Origin: Synanceia verrucosa | Taxonomy: Eukaryota; Chordata; Actinopteri; Perciformes; Synanceiidae | NCBI GenBank assembly: GCA_029721515.1 | Contig: CM056550.1 | Coordinates: forward strand, 27,535,619 to 27,599,618 | DNA length: 64,000 nucleotides | Direction of reading: 5' to 3' | Shown: positions 23,651 to 34,975 of the stretch, piece by piece | Layout of the letters: each line of letters starts with the position of its first letter | Numbering within the stretch: the first letter of the stretch is position 1 | Translations under genes and position numbers: made by a program | The notes under the pieces: model-generated | Told to the model about the DNA's origin: nothing | The model's input: the letters and a program-made list of their open reading frames with translations, nothing else | The model's database searches: none

Positions 23651-25110
23651 CGTCCTACTCATTCTTTGTCTTTCTCTCGCCTTTTATTTGGACTATACGT
23701 TTCACATTGTCTCAGCTCGCGGCGTAGCTGCTCTGAGATTCGAGGGGGAGGACTGAGGTGTGTGTGGGTTGACTGGAGTAGTGTAGTGAGCATCGTTGAA
23801 TGTCTGCCGTAAGGAGGGCGCAGACGAGTGCCGATGCATGCTTGGTTAAACTCTGTCCACTGGGACGCTACGTGGAAAGTGTGTGTGTCAAAGTGAGGTC
23901 AGGGGCGATGGGGTGATGATCAGCATCAAACTTCTTCTACATTTGTAAAGCGACTTGAGAAAAAACTGTCACCTCTTTGTGCTCTGGATTCTTAACTTCT
24001 CTCTATAATCACATTGCATTCTGCAGCAGAACATCCAGAACTGAATGAGTTGATAGGGCACACTAAGAGTAATCATTCCTGTATAGGGAGGGTAGAGAAT
24101 GCTTTATAGAGTCATGTGACCACAAATGTGAGCCAGTAGAGGTGTTTAACAATGACTGGACGTGCCGAGATCCAACTCTAGTGTTGGGTCACAGGGTGAC
24201 TGTTCGTGGGTAACTCGAAGAAGCCATCAAATATTTAGCTGGCCTCCTTTTCATGATCATGGTATGTAAACAAACATATTATCTGTGTGATTGACACACG
24301 ATCTTTTGGCCTGGCACAACAGTGAAAGCCTAGACAGCTCTTTAGTGTAAAAGAAAAAGAGGATCACCGGGGTGGATTAATTATCAAATTAATGTCTGCA
24401 AAAATTCGATCAGACTGCTGGGAACGTTGAACAATGAAGAGCCCAGTTTTGCAAAAAGCTGGCTAAATATAATCTATTTCAAGAGATAAATGAGACGGGG
24501 AAAGACAAATCAATTTCAATGGTGCGGCTTGTGTTCTGTGTGGAGCTGCTTTTGTTTTTAGGACACCCCACCTGCTGAAAAATGTTCTCTCGTTTTTCCA
24601 TTTTCTGGCCCATCGTTTAGTCCCTCCTCACTTGTTTTCTGGCTTTACACACACGAGCAAGCACTTAATGCAGGATAGACGCCTTTGCACAATGTAATAT
24701 TTTTATGAGATGAAATTAAAGTGATCAAACACAATAATTGTTTTTTCTTAATTGTGGTGGACACATGAAGGTGGATGGAAAACTCATTAAAGGGGGAAGA
24801 TGAATAATGGAGGAGGGTGTGTTGGTGTTGCGCTAGCTTAGTTTACATCTTCGCTGGATGGCGCAGGGTAGTGGCTCCTGGGGGGGAGGTGGTGCGGGTT
24901 CAGGGCAGGTAGGGCGGTCAGAGACAAAGCAAGACAGCAGGAGGATGAGGAGGAGGAGGAGGAGGAGGAGGAGGAGGAGGAGGAAGAGGCTGGCAGGGCA
25001 GAGGGCCAGAGTGTCTCAGCACAGCGCAGTGAAAGTAAGGAGACGGCTTCACTGAAAGGCCCGGCCAGCACCAGCCTCATCAGGCAAAAATGGAAAAAGG
25101 TTAGCTAGTG
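23650..25110 (+). promoter_or_regulatory. GC-richer segment, possible distal KCNJ12 promoter or noncoding exon
   Basis: Two short patches (about 23700-23930 and 24830-25080) rise above the AT-rich background in GC and CpG. The second contains a (GGA)n run. Kir2 genes in vertebrates have distant noncoding first exons, and the next plus-strand gene is KCNJ12 about 23 kb away. The assignment is only positional. Confidence 0.2.
24940..24988 (+). repeat. (GGA)n microsatellite
   Basis: About 15 nearly perfect GGA units. It gives low-complexity Arg or Ser runs in spurious reading frames on the two strands. Confidence 0.9.
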
Positions 25111-26985
25111 GCAGCCATGACAGGAAACACAACCTTCCTCATTGTAGTCAGTGGAAAAAAAAATACTGTGGGTGGGAATTGCTTCATGCAATGTGATAGG
25201 CTGCGTGATTATGTATGTTTAATGCATGTTTTGATTTTGCACTGTGTAATTTAACCTTTTTCTTTTATCCAGATTGATTCTGAAATGTATGCTTGCAATC
25301 AGTTTGCAGCTGTTATTGATGATTTAACATAGGGCACATGGAGGTAAACTGTGCTTCACACCTTCAGGCAGGGGATATACAGTATGTATAGTTGAGTGCA
25401 CCATGCAGCTATGTGGTGAAAGTGACAAATGAACTGACTGGTTTGTAGGTGGCTGTATGAGCTGTAGGTTTCAGGTGACCAGTGTCGTGTGGTCAGTGTG
25501 GTAACAGAGCTGGAATCTCCTTTAGAGAATTACGAGTTCAGGGTCCATCGGGATCAGTCTGATGTGTCCTGCAGCCACAGCAGGAAATAAAGGCACAAAG
25601 ACACGCACAAATACAACGTGAGGACCGCTGGCATAACAACAGGTGCATGAGCATTGAATACATGCATTCCTGCATGCACACAGATATGCACACACACTAA
25701 ATTAATCAGTCAGTGACACTCAGTGCTATGGTTACTCCCAACCAGTCATGCTTCCTAATCCAAGGTGTGAAGGAGTTTTGAGAAGTGAAGATTAATATTA
25801 GCAGGTCTCAACGTGTGATCTTCTGCACATCCTTGGCACTAATGTGCTGTTCATTTGGAAGTTGGGTGGATGGTAAATGACAAACAAAATCATTTTAGGA
25901 GTGTGGGGAGAAATGTAGGAATATTTAGAGTATCATTGAAGACTTTTCATCACCCCATCACCAACAATAGTTTCAACTGGATCTAAATGTGGAAGGAGCA
26001 TTACATGTTCATTAGTCATTCTCCTCAACAGAAGCATACTCACTTATCTTATCTGTCTCATCCTCTTCGTCTTTTGGGGTGTCACATACACGAAAGCCTT
26101 TCATTGCTGTGTTTTAGTGTCTGCTCAGAGAGAAATTCTTAAATTTTTTGTTGATATCCACCTGTGGCGTGATCCATTTCAATACTGGACAACAGGTGCA
26201 AACTGAGAGAATGACCGCGGCACAGATGAGGTTCAGGAGACGGTTTAGGTTGGTACAGATTGGTGCCTGTGCGGCAGGTCACCTGGTCAGAAACAATGCG
26301 CTCAGAGTGGCAGATGATTCATTTTGAGTGTGATTACACAGCAAAGAGAGAGCAGACAAAGAGAGCGTGGTGGAGAAAACAGTCACCATGAGTAGGAACA
26401 CTAATAATTCACAGCTCGCCATTTAAACCAGATTCCTTTTCATTTTACCACATTGTACTGTGTAGGTTAACACTCTGAACATAGTTTTGATTCTTTCGAA
26501 TAGCATTTTCTCACATTATAACGTATTGTTGAGGTCATTTGTTTAAAAAAATGAATGAATTAATGTAGCTCTAATTAGCAGGAAAAAAGGGCTCTACAAG
26601 GCCGACCGTAAAGTACCTGACACATTGGATAAAAATAGAACTTCCCTCACAGTGCAAGGGGCACTTTAAGGCTTATTATAGACAGGTGAATAAATATAAC
26701 ACTCAACACTGATTTGATATCTGTTCAAAAAAATCAATGTGCATTCAAGATGTGTCACTAAGAAGAGTTTCAGGCAGCTGTTGAGGAAGGAGAAGTGAAT
26801 GAAAACTAATGTAATGGGTTACACTTAAGATTAAAAAAAAGGCACATAAAAGGAGGGTAAAATCAATAAAAGCAAACCTGTTTCAGGAGTGAACAGCCCA
26901 AATGACAAGAGGTACTTGATGAATAAATTGCAGTTTAACATAATGTTAATGTTAATGTTATTGTTTTCTATATGCAGCTTTACTG
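25110..26985. other. Intergenic, no supported gene
   Basis: Unique AT-rich sequence; I see no gene, tRNA or recognisable mobile element. Confidence 0.5.
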
Positions 26986-27045
26986 TAAAGCACTTTGTGT
27001 ACCTTTCACTTATTGTAAAGGGCTATACAAATAAATTTGATTTGA
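26986..27045 (+). mobile_element. Short LINE/SINE 3'-tail fragment
   Basis: The sequence TAAAGCACTTTGTGTACC followed by GGGCTATACAAATAAATTTG is the common fish retroposon 3' end (AAAGCACTTTG...CTATACAAATAAA). It directly abuts the TTAA MITE copy that follows. Confidence 0.5.
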
Positions 27046-27392
27046 TCTGAAAACACAGAATAGCTCATCCTGACAAAAATTGATTGTTTTTATTTTGTTC
27101 CTTTTTTTTTGTCTGGAGGAGAGTAGGCCAGTTTCACCACTTTTTGTGCAGATTCTGTTTGTTTTGCTTGTGATTGTCTCCACTTCCTGCTTTGAAATCT
27201 GTGGTGTATACTGTCTCTTTATATCCCGAAAACAAATCCCAGAAGCCCCAACATTACTCACAGGCTGTGTGAGAGCGCCCTCTTGTGCCTGCTGCCAAAA
27301 AAACACTTTGACGTATATATACACATTAATGGCACTCTAGCATTGGATTTTAAATGACGCATAAGTACGTCAAGTGTCACTTAAAGAGTTAA
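27046..27392 (+). mobile_element. TTAA MITE (piggyBac-like), left-truncated copy
   Basis: This matches the copies at 17104, 33401 and 55487 through TCACCACTTTTTGTGCAG, TTACTCACAGGCTGTGTG and the subterminal GGATTTTAAATGACG. The right end is GAGTTAA with TTAA at 27389-27392. The left terminus is missing. Confidence 0.6.
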
Positions 27393-30296
27393 TAGACCAG
27401 TACCCTTTCTCAGAAGAATGTTTCTGGACTGGATGTGTGTGGGCAGGTCAGTGGTGATCCCTCCTGTCACTTCACATCACTCCAAAGACTGCCTTTGAGC
27501 TGTCTGAAAAGACGTGTCCTCTCGAAGGTCACTGCTTTGTTTAAACTAAAGAAAAAAAACACAGCTTATAGCAAATACACGATTAGCTGAACACAGGAAC
27601 AAAACACTTCAAAATATCAGCTAATCACTTAGAGTTAGTGTAGAACCACACAAAACTAGCCAGTCCAAACAGGTCATGGGGATGCCAGGCTGACCTAGAT
27701 ACTAAAAATACTACCGGCCGCAGTTAATTAGTGAAGTAATAAGATTAGATAGCTCGATTGGAAAGAAATGGACAAGAGCTGGGGTGGAGGAGCACTAATC
27801 CTGTTCAGCAGCTGTGACCTTAATCATAGATCCATACACAGAAGTAATGGAGTTTTGTGTGTAGGAAGAAAGGTTGATGGTATAATGACACAAGAGTGAA
27901 TTTTAAGAAATTACTACAAAATGAGAGAAAATATATGACCCATGGTAACAAAGCAAGTACAAAGTAGCTGTAGCTAAATTTTCTTTTTGTTTTTACACAG
28001 TTTTATTCAAAGCCTTTAGATCAGGTTTCATGCTTCTCGCTGAATATGAACCAAAATACCATTTTCGTAGCTGGCAGACAGAAAAGCATCATCAGTGTTA
28101 TATAGACACTGTACCCAGAAATACTCATATTTTGATGAGATGCACGCTTGAAACAGCATTTAGCTGTTGGCTGCGGTAACCAGCATCCATAAAAAGACAA
28201 CAAGCATCAAGGAAGCAGATGGCAAATGTGGCCAATCTGTGATCAAAACCAGAACAAGAAAGAACCTGGAGCGTTTACCTGTGCTTTTTACCAGGGATTG
28301 TTTGCTTAGTTATTGTTTCATGTCTCATTCAATTCCACAATTCACTGTCAAATAAAGGTCAATTATAACACTTGTTACAACACAGAGCTGTTCACAATAT
28401 ATATATATATGGAGCATAACTGTGACTTAGAGATTTAGTCTGACAGCTGTGTCTCAAGGTCCAATTCACAAAATGTGCCTTCACATATAAGGCACATAAT
28501 GATATTATTGCCTTTTTACTGAGAACACAGGAAGGAGAATGACTGACCATCAAAACTATGGTAAGGAATTAAAAACGTGACCGAGAGGAACATGGGACAA
28601 TATGCCAGTCTGTCTGCACTGTTTACATTTTCAAATGCACACTTTCAGACTGTAAAACAATATATATTAAATATAGAATATTGTTCAATATCAGCCATGA
28701 TCATTGGGAAGTCTGGGTTCTGACAGCCCTAAAAATGTGCCTCAGTAACAGCCACTTTTCTCAAGATGCTAATATTTTCACGATTACTGCATGTGGTGCT
28801 GTTATTTACAAATTTGACTGTTTTTTCCAATGAGGCTCATTCGCATAGGAAGAGGCCAATTCTGCACCAAATGAATACATATTACAAATTATAAATATGT
28901 GTGAATACAGCACTGAGATGCTATTTACTTGGTAGCACAGTTCAGGGTGCATTTGGCACTTTGGTTATCACACAGTTTATTTTGTCTTATTATGTGCAGA
29001 TTTAACAGGCGCAAAAGCTGTGTGATCCGTCAGTGAATTTGCCCCTGAAAGTCCCGTTGTACTTTTGGACTCTCACTTCTGTGACAGCGCAGTAGTTACT
29101 TGACTGGACATCTGCACACTCAGCAGTGCTGAGGTCTATGAAAGTGCAGAGCACTTTATCATTCCTCTGGGAGAACACAAGAACAAACACAAAGTGACAC
29201 ACCATTTTGGATTTTTAGGAAGAAAACTAGGAAGAAACAATGTCGAATGAATTTCTAACAGTAAAGTGAAACTGGTTGATTGCCCAACAGACGTAGAGCT
29301 TGGTGATAGTGCTAAATGAATCCAAAAGCTCCTCAAAGACTTCATTCAACTAACAGCAGATGATTGTGACAAGCTGTTGCTTTCACTGGTTTTCAGCTTC
29401 CATCACCATCAGACTTAGGCAAAGGGACAAACTAGAAAGGTGCATTCAGATCTCCACCAGGTGTGTCTGCAGCGACCGCTGCTGTAATGTTTGATTGAAT
29501 GAATACAAACCTCAAGTGCCTCTCATCTAAACTGCAAGTGCATCAGATGCATTTCTCGCTCACATCTCATGCAACTGTTAGGCTTTCATTTTAATCTATG
29601 CAGTTGTTGAATGCTTCCCCTGAAAAGAGGCACATGACTGTCCACTGTCCATAAAGCATGCTGCTGATGAGGTTGAATCACTGCAACCACAAGAGGTCCT
29701 TGAGCATACAGTCATAAATGCACAAAAATATTTGGCAGATGGGTTCAGCACTATGTCGATTTAGTCATACTCACAGACGGACATAGAGATGAACACACTC
29801 AACCAAATACATAATCTCCTGATAGAGATAATAGCAACATGAAATATTACAATATGTAATATAAAAAATAAAATTTGCTGCTCCACATACGGTATGAGCC
29901 GAATGAAAGTTTCACTGTTTCACTTGAAAATAAAACAAAGCTACAGTTACAAATACAAATACAAGTATAAAAAAATACATATTTATGCAATAAGGAATAA
30001 CACAACCTATAGAAGTCCATTATAAAACTCCTCAACTTCCCAAATCCAGCCAAGTCTGACAGGACAGAACAGAAGCCTCCTCTGTAGCCACTGATACACC
30101 TTTTACATCAGACTAATGAAAATACCACAAAGTCATACATGGATAATTATGCTTTCTCTGAAAGGTTATAAGGTGAAGAAGTGAGAAAATGTACATCTTA
30201 TTAGAGTTCCCAGTTCCCTGTAGACATGCAGTTTTCTGTAACCTTAGGTACCAGTGTTGAAGTAATAATTGCTCTTGCCAGAGTGCTACAGTTCAT
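27393..30296. other. Intergenic, no confident gene
   Basis: AT-rich unique sequence with a short (AT)n run near 28399-28412. On the minus strand, 29168-29002 could be a terminal exon: a good acceptor (TTCTCCCAG), a cysteine-containing frame of about 54 codons and a TAA stop. I do not recognise the peptide and found no convincing partner exons. Confidence 0.4.
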
Positions 30297-30297
30297 T

Positions 30298-30324
30298 ATG
30301 TGTGTGTGTGTGTGTGTGTGTGTG
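30298..30324 (+). repeat. (TG)n microsatellite
   Basis: About 13 uninterrupted TG units. Confidence 0.95.
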
Positions 30325-30596
30325 AGATTAGTGCCGACATCCCACTCCTGCAGATCATCTCAACGCAGCTCCAGTTACACAGAAGCTGCTTAGATGCTCC
30401 CTGTAGAAAAGGCCGGGATGAATACAGAGGAACCACAGCGAAAAATTTACCATAAAAATTGTGATTATTATGGGAGCAAATACTGTTTGCTGACAGGCAA
30501 GTGCCAGCCAAAATACAACCTTAGAATGAATTTTACATTGTCAGCAATAATTTGTGTCAAATTGTGATGCTCCAAACATTTTATTGAAGGAAATCT

Positions 30597-30950
30597 GGCG
30601 TGGTGGTGTAGTGGTTAGCACAGCACACAGCAAGAAGGTACCAGGTTCGATTCCCAGCCCAGGGTCTTTCTGTGGAGTTTGCATGTTCTCCCCATGTCTG
30701 CGTGGGTTCTCTCTGGGTACTTGGGCTTCGTCCCATCATCTAAAAAAAATTAGGTTAACTGGCTAATGGTTGGATGGCTAATTTAAATTGACGGTAGGTG
30801 TGAGTGTGAGTGGTTGTCTGTCTCTATGTGTTTTGTGATGAACTGGAGTCCAGGATGTACCCTGCCTTTCACCCAAAGACAGCTGGGATAGGCTCCAACC
30901 CCCTGTGACCCTGCGTGAAGTGGTAGAGAATGGATGGATAGATGGATGGA
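30597..30950 (+). mobile_element. V-SINE (DANA/Mermaid-type), near full length
   Basis: It starts with the tRNA-like head GTGGTGTAGTGGTTAGCAC and the B box GGTTCGATTCC, carries the conserved GTGGAGTTTGCATGTTCTCC segment, and ends in TGGATGGATAGATGGATGGA. It is in the opposite orientation to the other three copies in the window. Confidence 0.85.
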
Positions 30951-31823
30951 ATAGTAAAGTCATTGGGATTCATCATCTGGGTACCCTGAATATTTGTACC
31001 AATCTCCATTTTCGATCCATCCAATAATCTGTACAAAATTGTATGACAATCCACTCAACATAGACTGACACTACTAGAGCCTCGCTGCCAGCATGGCTGA
31101 TAAAAACAGCTGTTTTAATCTTACTTTAATCTAACTCCAAACCAAAAACAGCACAGCCTCGTGTCAGTTATCTGACACCATTTCATCCATGCACCATATC
31201 ACCCATAAAGATCATTCACTCAGAATGAACCAACAGGAGCAGCTGACTAGTTCTTATAAAATTTGACATCCGTGCAGAGGGAAATCCTTCACAGAAGTGT
31301 TAAAGCTACCAAACCATTTTCAGGCCTCACGAGACCATGATGCAATGCTCAGTGCTCTCGGCTTTGCTCAACTGAAAAATGTCTCACTCCAGTACATGTA
31401 ATTGCTCTCTCCACCTGCCACATGCCTGTAAACCTCGGCTGAATGCGGCAAGATCACACCGTCACTGGAGCTTTCTGAGAGACACAAGACTGAGAAAAAG
31501 TGTTGACACCTGTGATATAAATGTCACTGATCATGAGAAGAAACTCTGGCATTTTGATGACATTGATATAGGAGAATCTCTTTATAAACCTTCTTTCCTG
31601 TTCGTGTACATTAAGATTCCCAACACTAACAGGAAATGTGGGATGTTGGCCATGAGGGGTGGTGCAATATATCGCTATTTTCAGGTGTGCAAACTGTGAC
31701 ATGGAGGATATGTGTGAATGCTGATGTATAAAATAAGACAGTCCACGGTGACTGCTGGTAAAAGGGAGTGTCTCTGCTGTGCTGGTGTCCTGCATAACAA
31801 AAAGCATAAAAGGGCCATAAAAT

Positions 31824-31980
31824 GACCGGAGCTCCGGGCCGGAGCTCCGGGCCGGGGATCCGCGGCGAGGGACCGCCTGGGAGCGCCCCGTCCACAGCCG
31901 GCCGGGGCCCGCCGAGAAGTCCTCCGGACGAGATGAGGCCTATGGAGGTCCGGGAAAAATGACTGGAGCTCCTGGCCGCT
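31824..31980. other. GC-rich insert of unknown origin bounded by direct repeats
   Basis: About 120 bases of strongly GC-rich, CpG-dense DNA sit in an AT-rich spacer. The unit GGAGCTCCGGGCC is tandemly repeated at 31828-31840 and 31841-31853, and a near copy with the same 7-base lead lies at 31958-31977. It could be a fragment of rDNA spacer, a processed GC-rich insert or an unfamiliar mobile element; I cannot tell which. Confidence 0.5.
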
Positions 31981-33400
31981 TACCGTAGTTCCAACCATGT
32001 TGCAATGCATGCAAAGTCAAATTTAACCACTAGATTGGAGAAAAAAATTACATAGTGTCTGTTTAAAATGAGGTAAATTACTGTTAAAATAAGATATTAC
32101 ATCTCTCCCCAAAAGTTTCATCACATAAATCTTGTTGTGATATTTAGTAACAATCTGAAGTTGCTTGATTCAAGAGTCACACAAAAAAACATCTGTTGTT
32201 TTCTACTTGTATTTAGTATATTTCACATATGTTGGGTCTTTTCTGCTTATTTTATGTGTATATGTAGTCTATTTTGCCTTACATGGCACCACTGCTCCCT
32301 GAGTATATGAAAACTGGTTATTATTTAAAACCAACATTTTCTGCTGATTTTTCTAAACTTTTTTTTAAACTTAAATACATCTTATTTCTAGATTTAACAA
32401 TCTTAATTTGAGAAATCTTGTCAAGTGAAATTATCTTACTGCATGGACAGATCATTTCACTTGTTTTGAGGACCTTTTTCCTCAGATTTAGTGTTTGTAT
32501 CTTGTTCTTAGACACACCAGTGCATAAAACTGCAAGGAGAGACAGCCATGACATTATTTTGTATTGATTAAGTGATTGATTGATGAGTTGGATTTTGGCC
32601 TGCTACCCTTCCAAATCCCACTGCGCATGGACAAAATCAATTATAAATTGAAGTCAGCTACACTTTAACTCTAGCTTCCAGATAATTGAGGAGCTCAGCC
32701 TCAAGGCAACATTTTAGCAATTGCTGGATGGGTACTATACACTGGAGTAAATTAAGTTTCCCCTAAAAATACTATGTTGAATATTTTATCACTGTACATA
32801 ATTATTATACCGACACTTCCAGGACTAATGCTTTTAATGAAAACCACAGGTGTTCTGCCCACCCTTTTCTGTACTGATAGTGTTTTTACATTATTTTGTT
32901 TTGCACTATATCACATTTTTGCACCTGTATGTACCTTTTGGCAACTGCACAAGAATTTCCTTTGGGAAATACAGAAATACACAAACCCTCCCTGTGGGGT
33001 CTTTAGGGGTGGATGGGGGTGGGAGGGGGTGGAGGTGAAGGGCCAACAGATGAAACACAATCCAGGAGGATAGAGTGGTTGGAGGTGATAAAGCTGCCGA
33101 GGCGATGACGCTCGGAGGACAGTCAGAGGCCGGTGATCAGGGTGCCACCGTGGCTCCTCCATGCCTCCACACCCGCCTCCTCACCAGTCAATTACAGTAA
33201 TTAGAGGATTGTTTCCAGTTGCTGAAAGATTAAACGCTCAATTTCCTGGCTGTCAAGACACATAGTTGCTGCTGGACATCAGCGTGGAAATTTAAATTGT
33301 TATGTAACAGTTTGCTTTACAAACAAACTGTGTTCCTAACCGGTCTTAACTCTCACTTCTGATGCAAACTAGTCTTTCTTTTTGCTGGTACAATCACACA

Positions 33401-33799
33401 CAGTATATTTACGTCAGAGTGTTTTTTTGGCAGCTGGCACAACAAGGCGCTCTCACACAGCCTGTGAGTAATTTCGGGGCTTCTGGGATTTGTAGACGGG
33501 ACATAAAGAGACGGTATACGCCACAGAGATCAAAGCAGGAAGTGGATTAGAGAGCAAAACAAACGGAATCTTGACAAAAAGTGGTGATTTTATCTCCAGA
33601 TAAAACAAGAATGGAACAAGGTAAAAACAAACGTTTTTTCATGATGAAATAGAGTCTCTTCTTTCATTTGAGCCATTCTGTGTTTTCAGAGACATAGTAC
33701 AAAATATTCTGTGCATCATGAAAGATGACTCAAAATGGCCAAAAAGGCTGGCACAAGGCATTTTCCGTTTTATAAAAGGGCTGGCACTCAAAGAGTTAA
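33401..33799 (-). mobile_element. TTAA MITE (piggyBac-like), inverted, right end intact
   Basis: It is inverted relative to the 17104 copy. CACAGCCTGTGAGTAAT, GACGGTATACGCCACAGAG and AAAAAGTGGTGATTTTA are shared with the copy at 55487. It ends in GGCACTCAAAGAGTTAA with TTAA at 33796-33799; the other terminus is lost. Confidence 0.6.
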
Positions 33800-33847
33800 T
33801 ATAGTATATGGTATCGGCCAAAATTTTCATATTGTTGCATCCCTAGT
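33800..33847. mobile_element. hAT-type terminal fragment
   Basis: The motif GTATCGGCCAAAATTTTCAT followed by GTTGCATCCCTAG resembles the common fish hAT terminus (CTAGGGATGCA on the reverse strand). It abuts the TTAA element. Confidence 0.35.
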
Positions 33848-34935
33848 CTGGAATTTTTTGTTGTTTTATGAAGATGCCTTGCAACTGAGATTCACTTTGA
33901 CAATGTCAGCAGAGATCTAGGCCATTAGTCAGAAAAACAGCTCTTTGTGTTTAACTGCCCAAAATAAAATATCTATCTTTCTGATATGCAATGGGATGGT
34001 AGAGTTTAGAAGGGGTGAGATGGAGTTACAGGTGAGACAAAACCTGCTTAGAGGATGTTCTCTGTTCGTATTGATGCATGCATTGTTGGGTTAATAAGAG
34101 CCTCTCCCTATCGGTGTAACAGAGAAGAGAGGTGGCTGTCAGTTTGCACCTCTTCTTTCATGGTGCAGCGGCTCTGAACCTAATGGTGACATGAGGAGTC
34201 ACTCAGGAGGCTCATTGCTGTAATGAGAGTGCCCCATCCTAGTGTCTCCTGATGTTGGATAATGTTATGAGCACACAGCTTTAGTTTAGCTTTAATGCCG
34301 GAGGATTAGATGCACTGAAGCTAAATGTTACATAAGTTTGGGAGGGCATCTCTGAAGTCTCCGGAGTCATGAAGTGAGTCCTCTTCCCACCAAAGTTTCA
34401 AAGGATACAACAACCTCAGGTCCAAATTAAGTTCGTATGTCGTACCATATTCAAATACAACATTAATTATATATTATATTATACATTCATAATTGTCTAT
34501 TGAAAAAGCTTTCTGCCTAAATTGGGTTGTACATGGTCAAAAAATCAAAAGAATCATAAGAATACATTTTTTAAATTAACATGAAGGCATTTTTTTGTCT
34601 ACTCCAGTATAATCAGAGAGAACATTTATAACAATATCTGTAAAGTACCTATTTTATTTACAGGTTTAATTAAAAAAGGCTGGTTTTTAAAAGAAAAAAA
34701 ACAAGAATTGCTGTGTTGTGTTTTTATAATTAGTAGGGACTTTTCTGATATCTCAGACTCTTAAACATTCCCACAACTAAAAAGAATGACTTTTAAAAAT
34801 TTCACACAGCCTCAGTCTATTTCTCACTTCTCATCCACACGCCCACACTGAGAGCTGTTAGAGATGGACAGCAACTCAAAAAAATTAATCTCACACGGAG
34901 TCAAAGTGAATCCCAATGGGTTACCTTGGGTCAGC

Positions 34936-34973
<38 letters not shown>
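34936..34973 (+). repeat. (CA)n microsatellite
   Basis: About 18 CA units without interruption. Confidence 0.95.
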
Positions 34974-34975
<2 letters not shown>

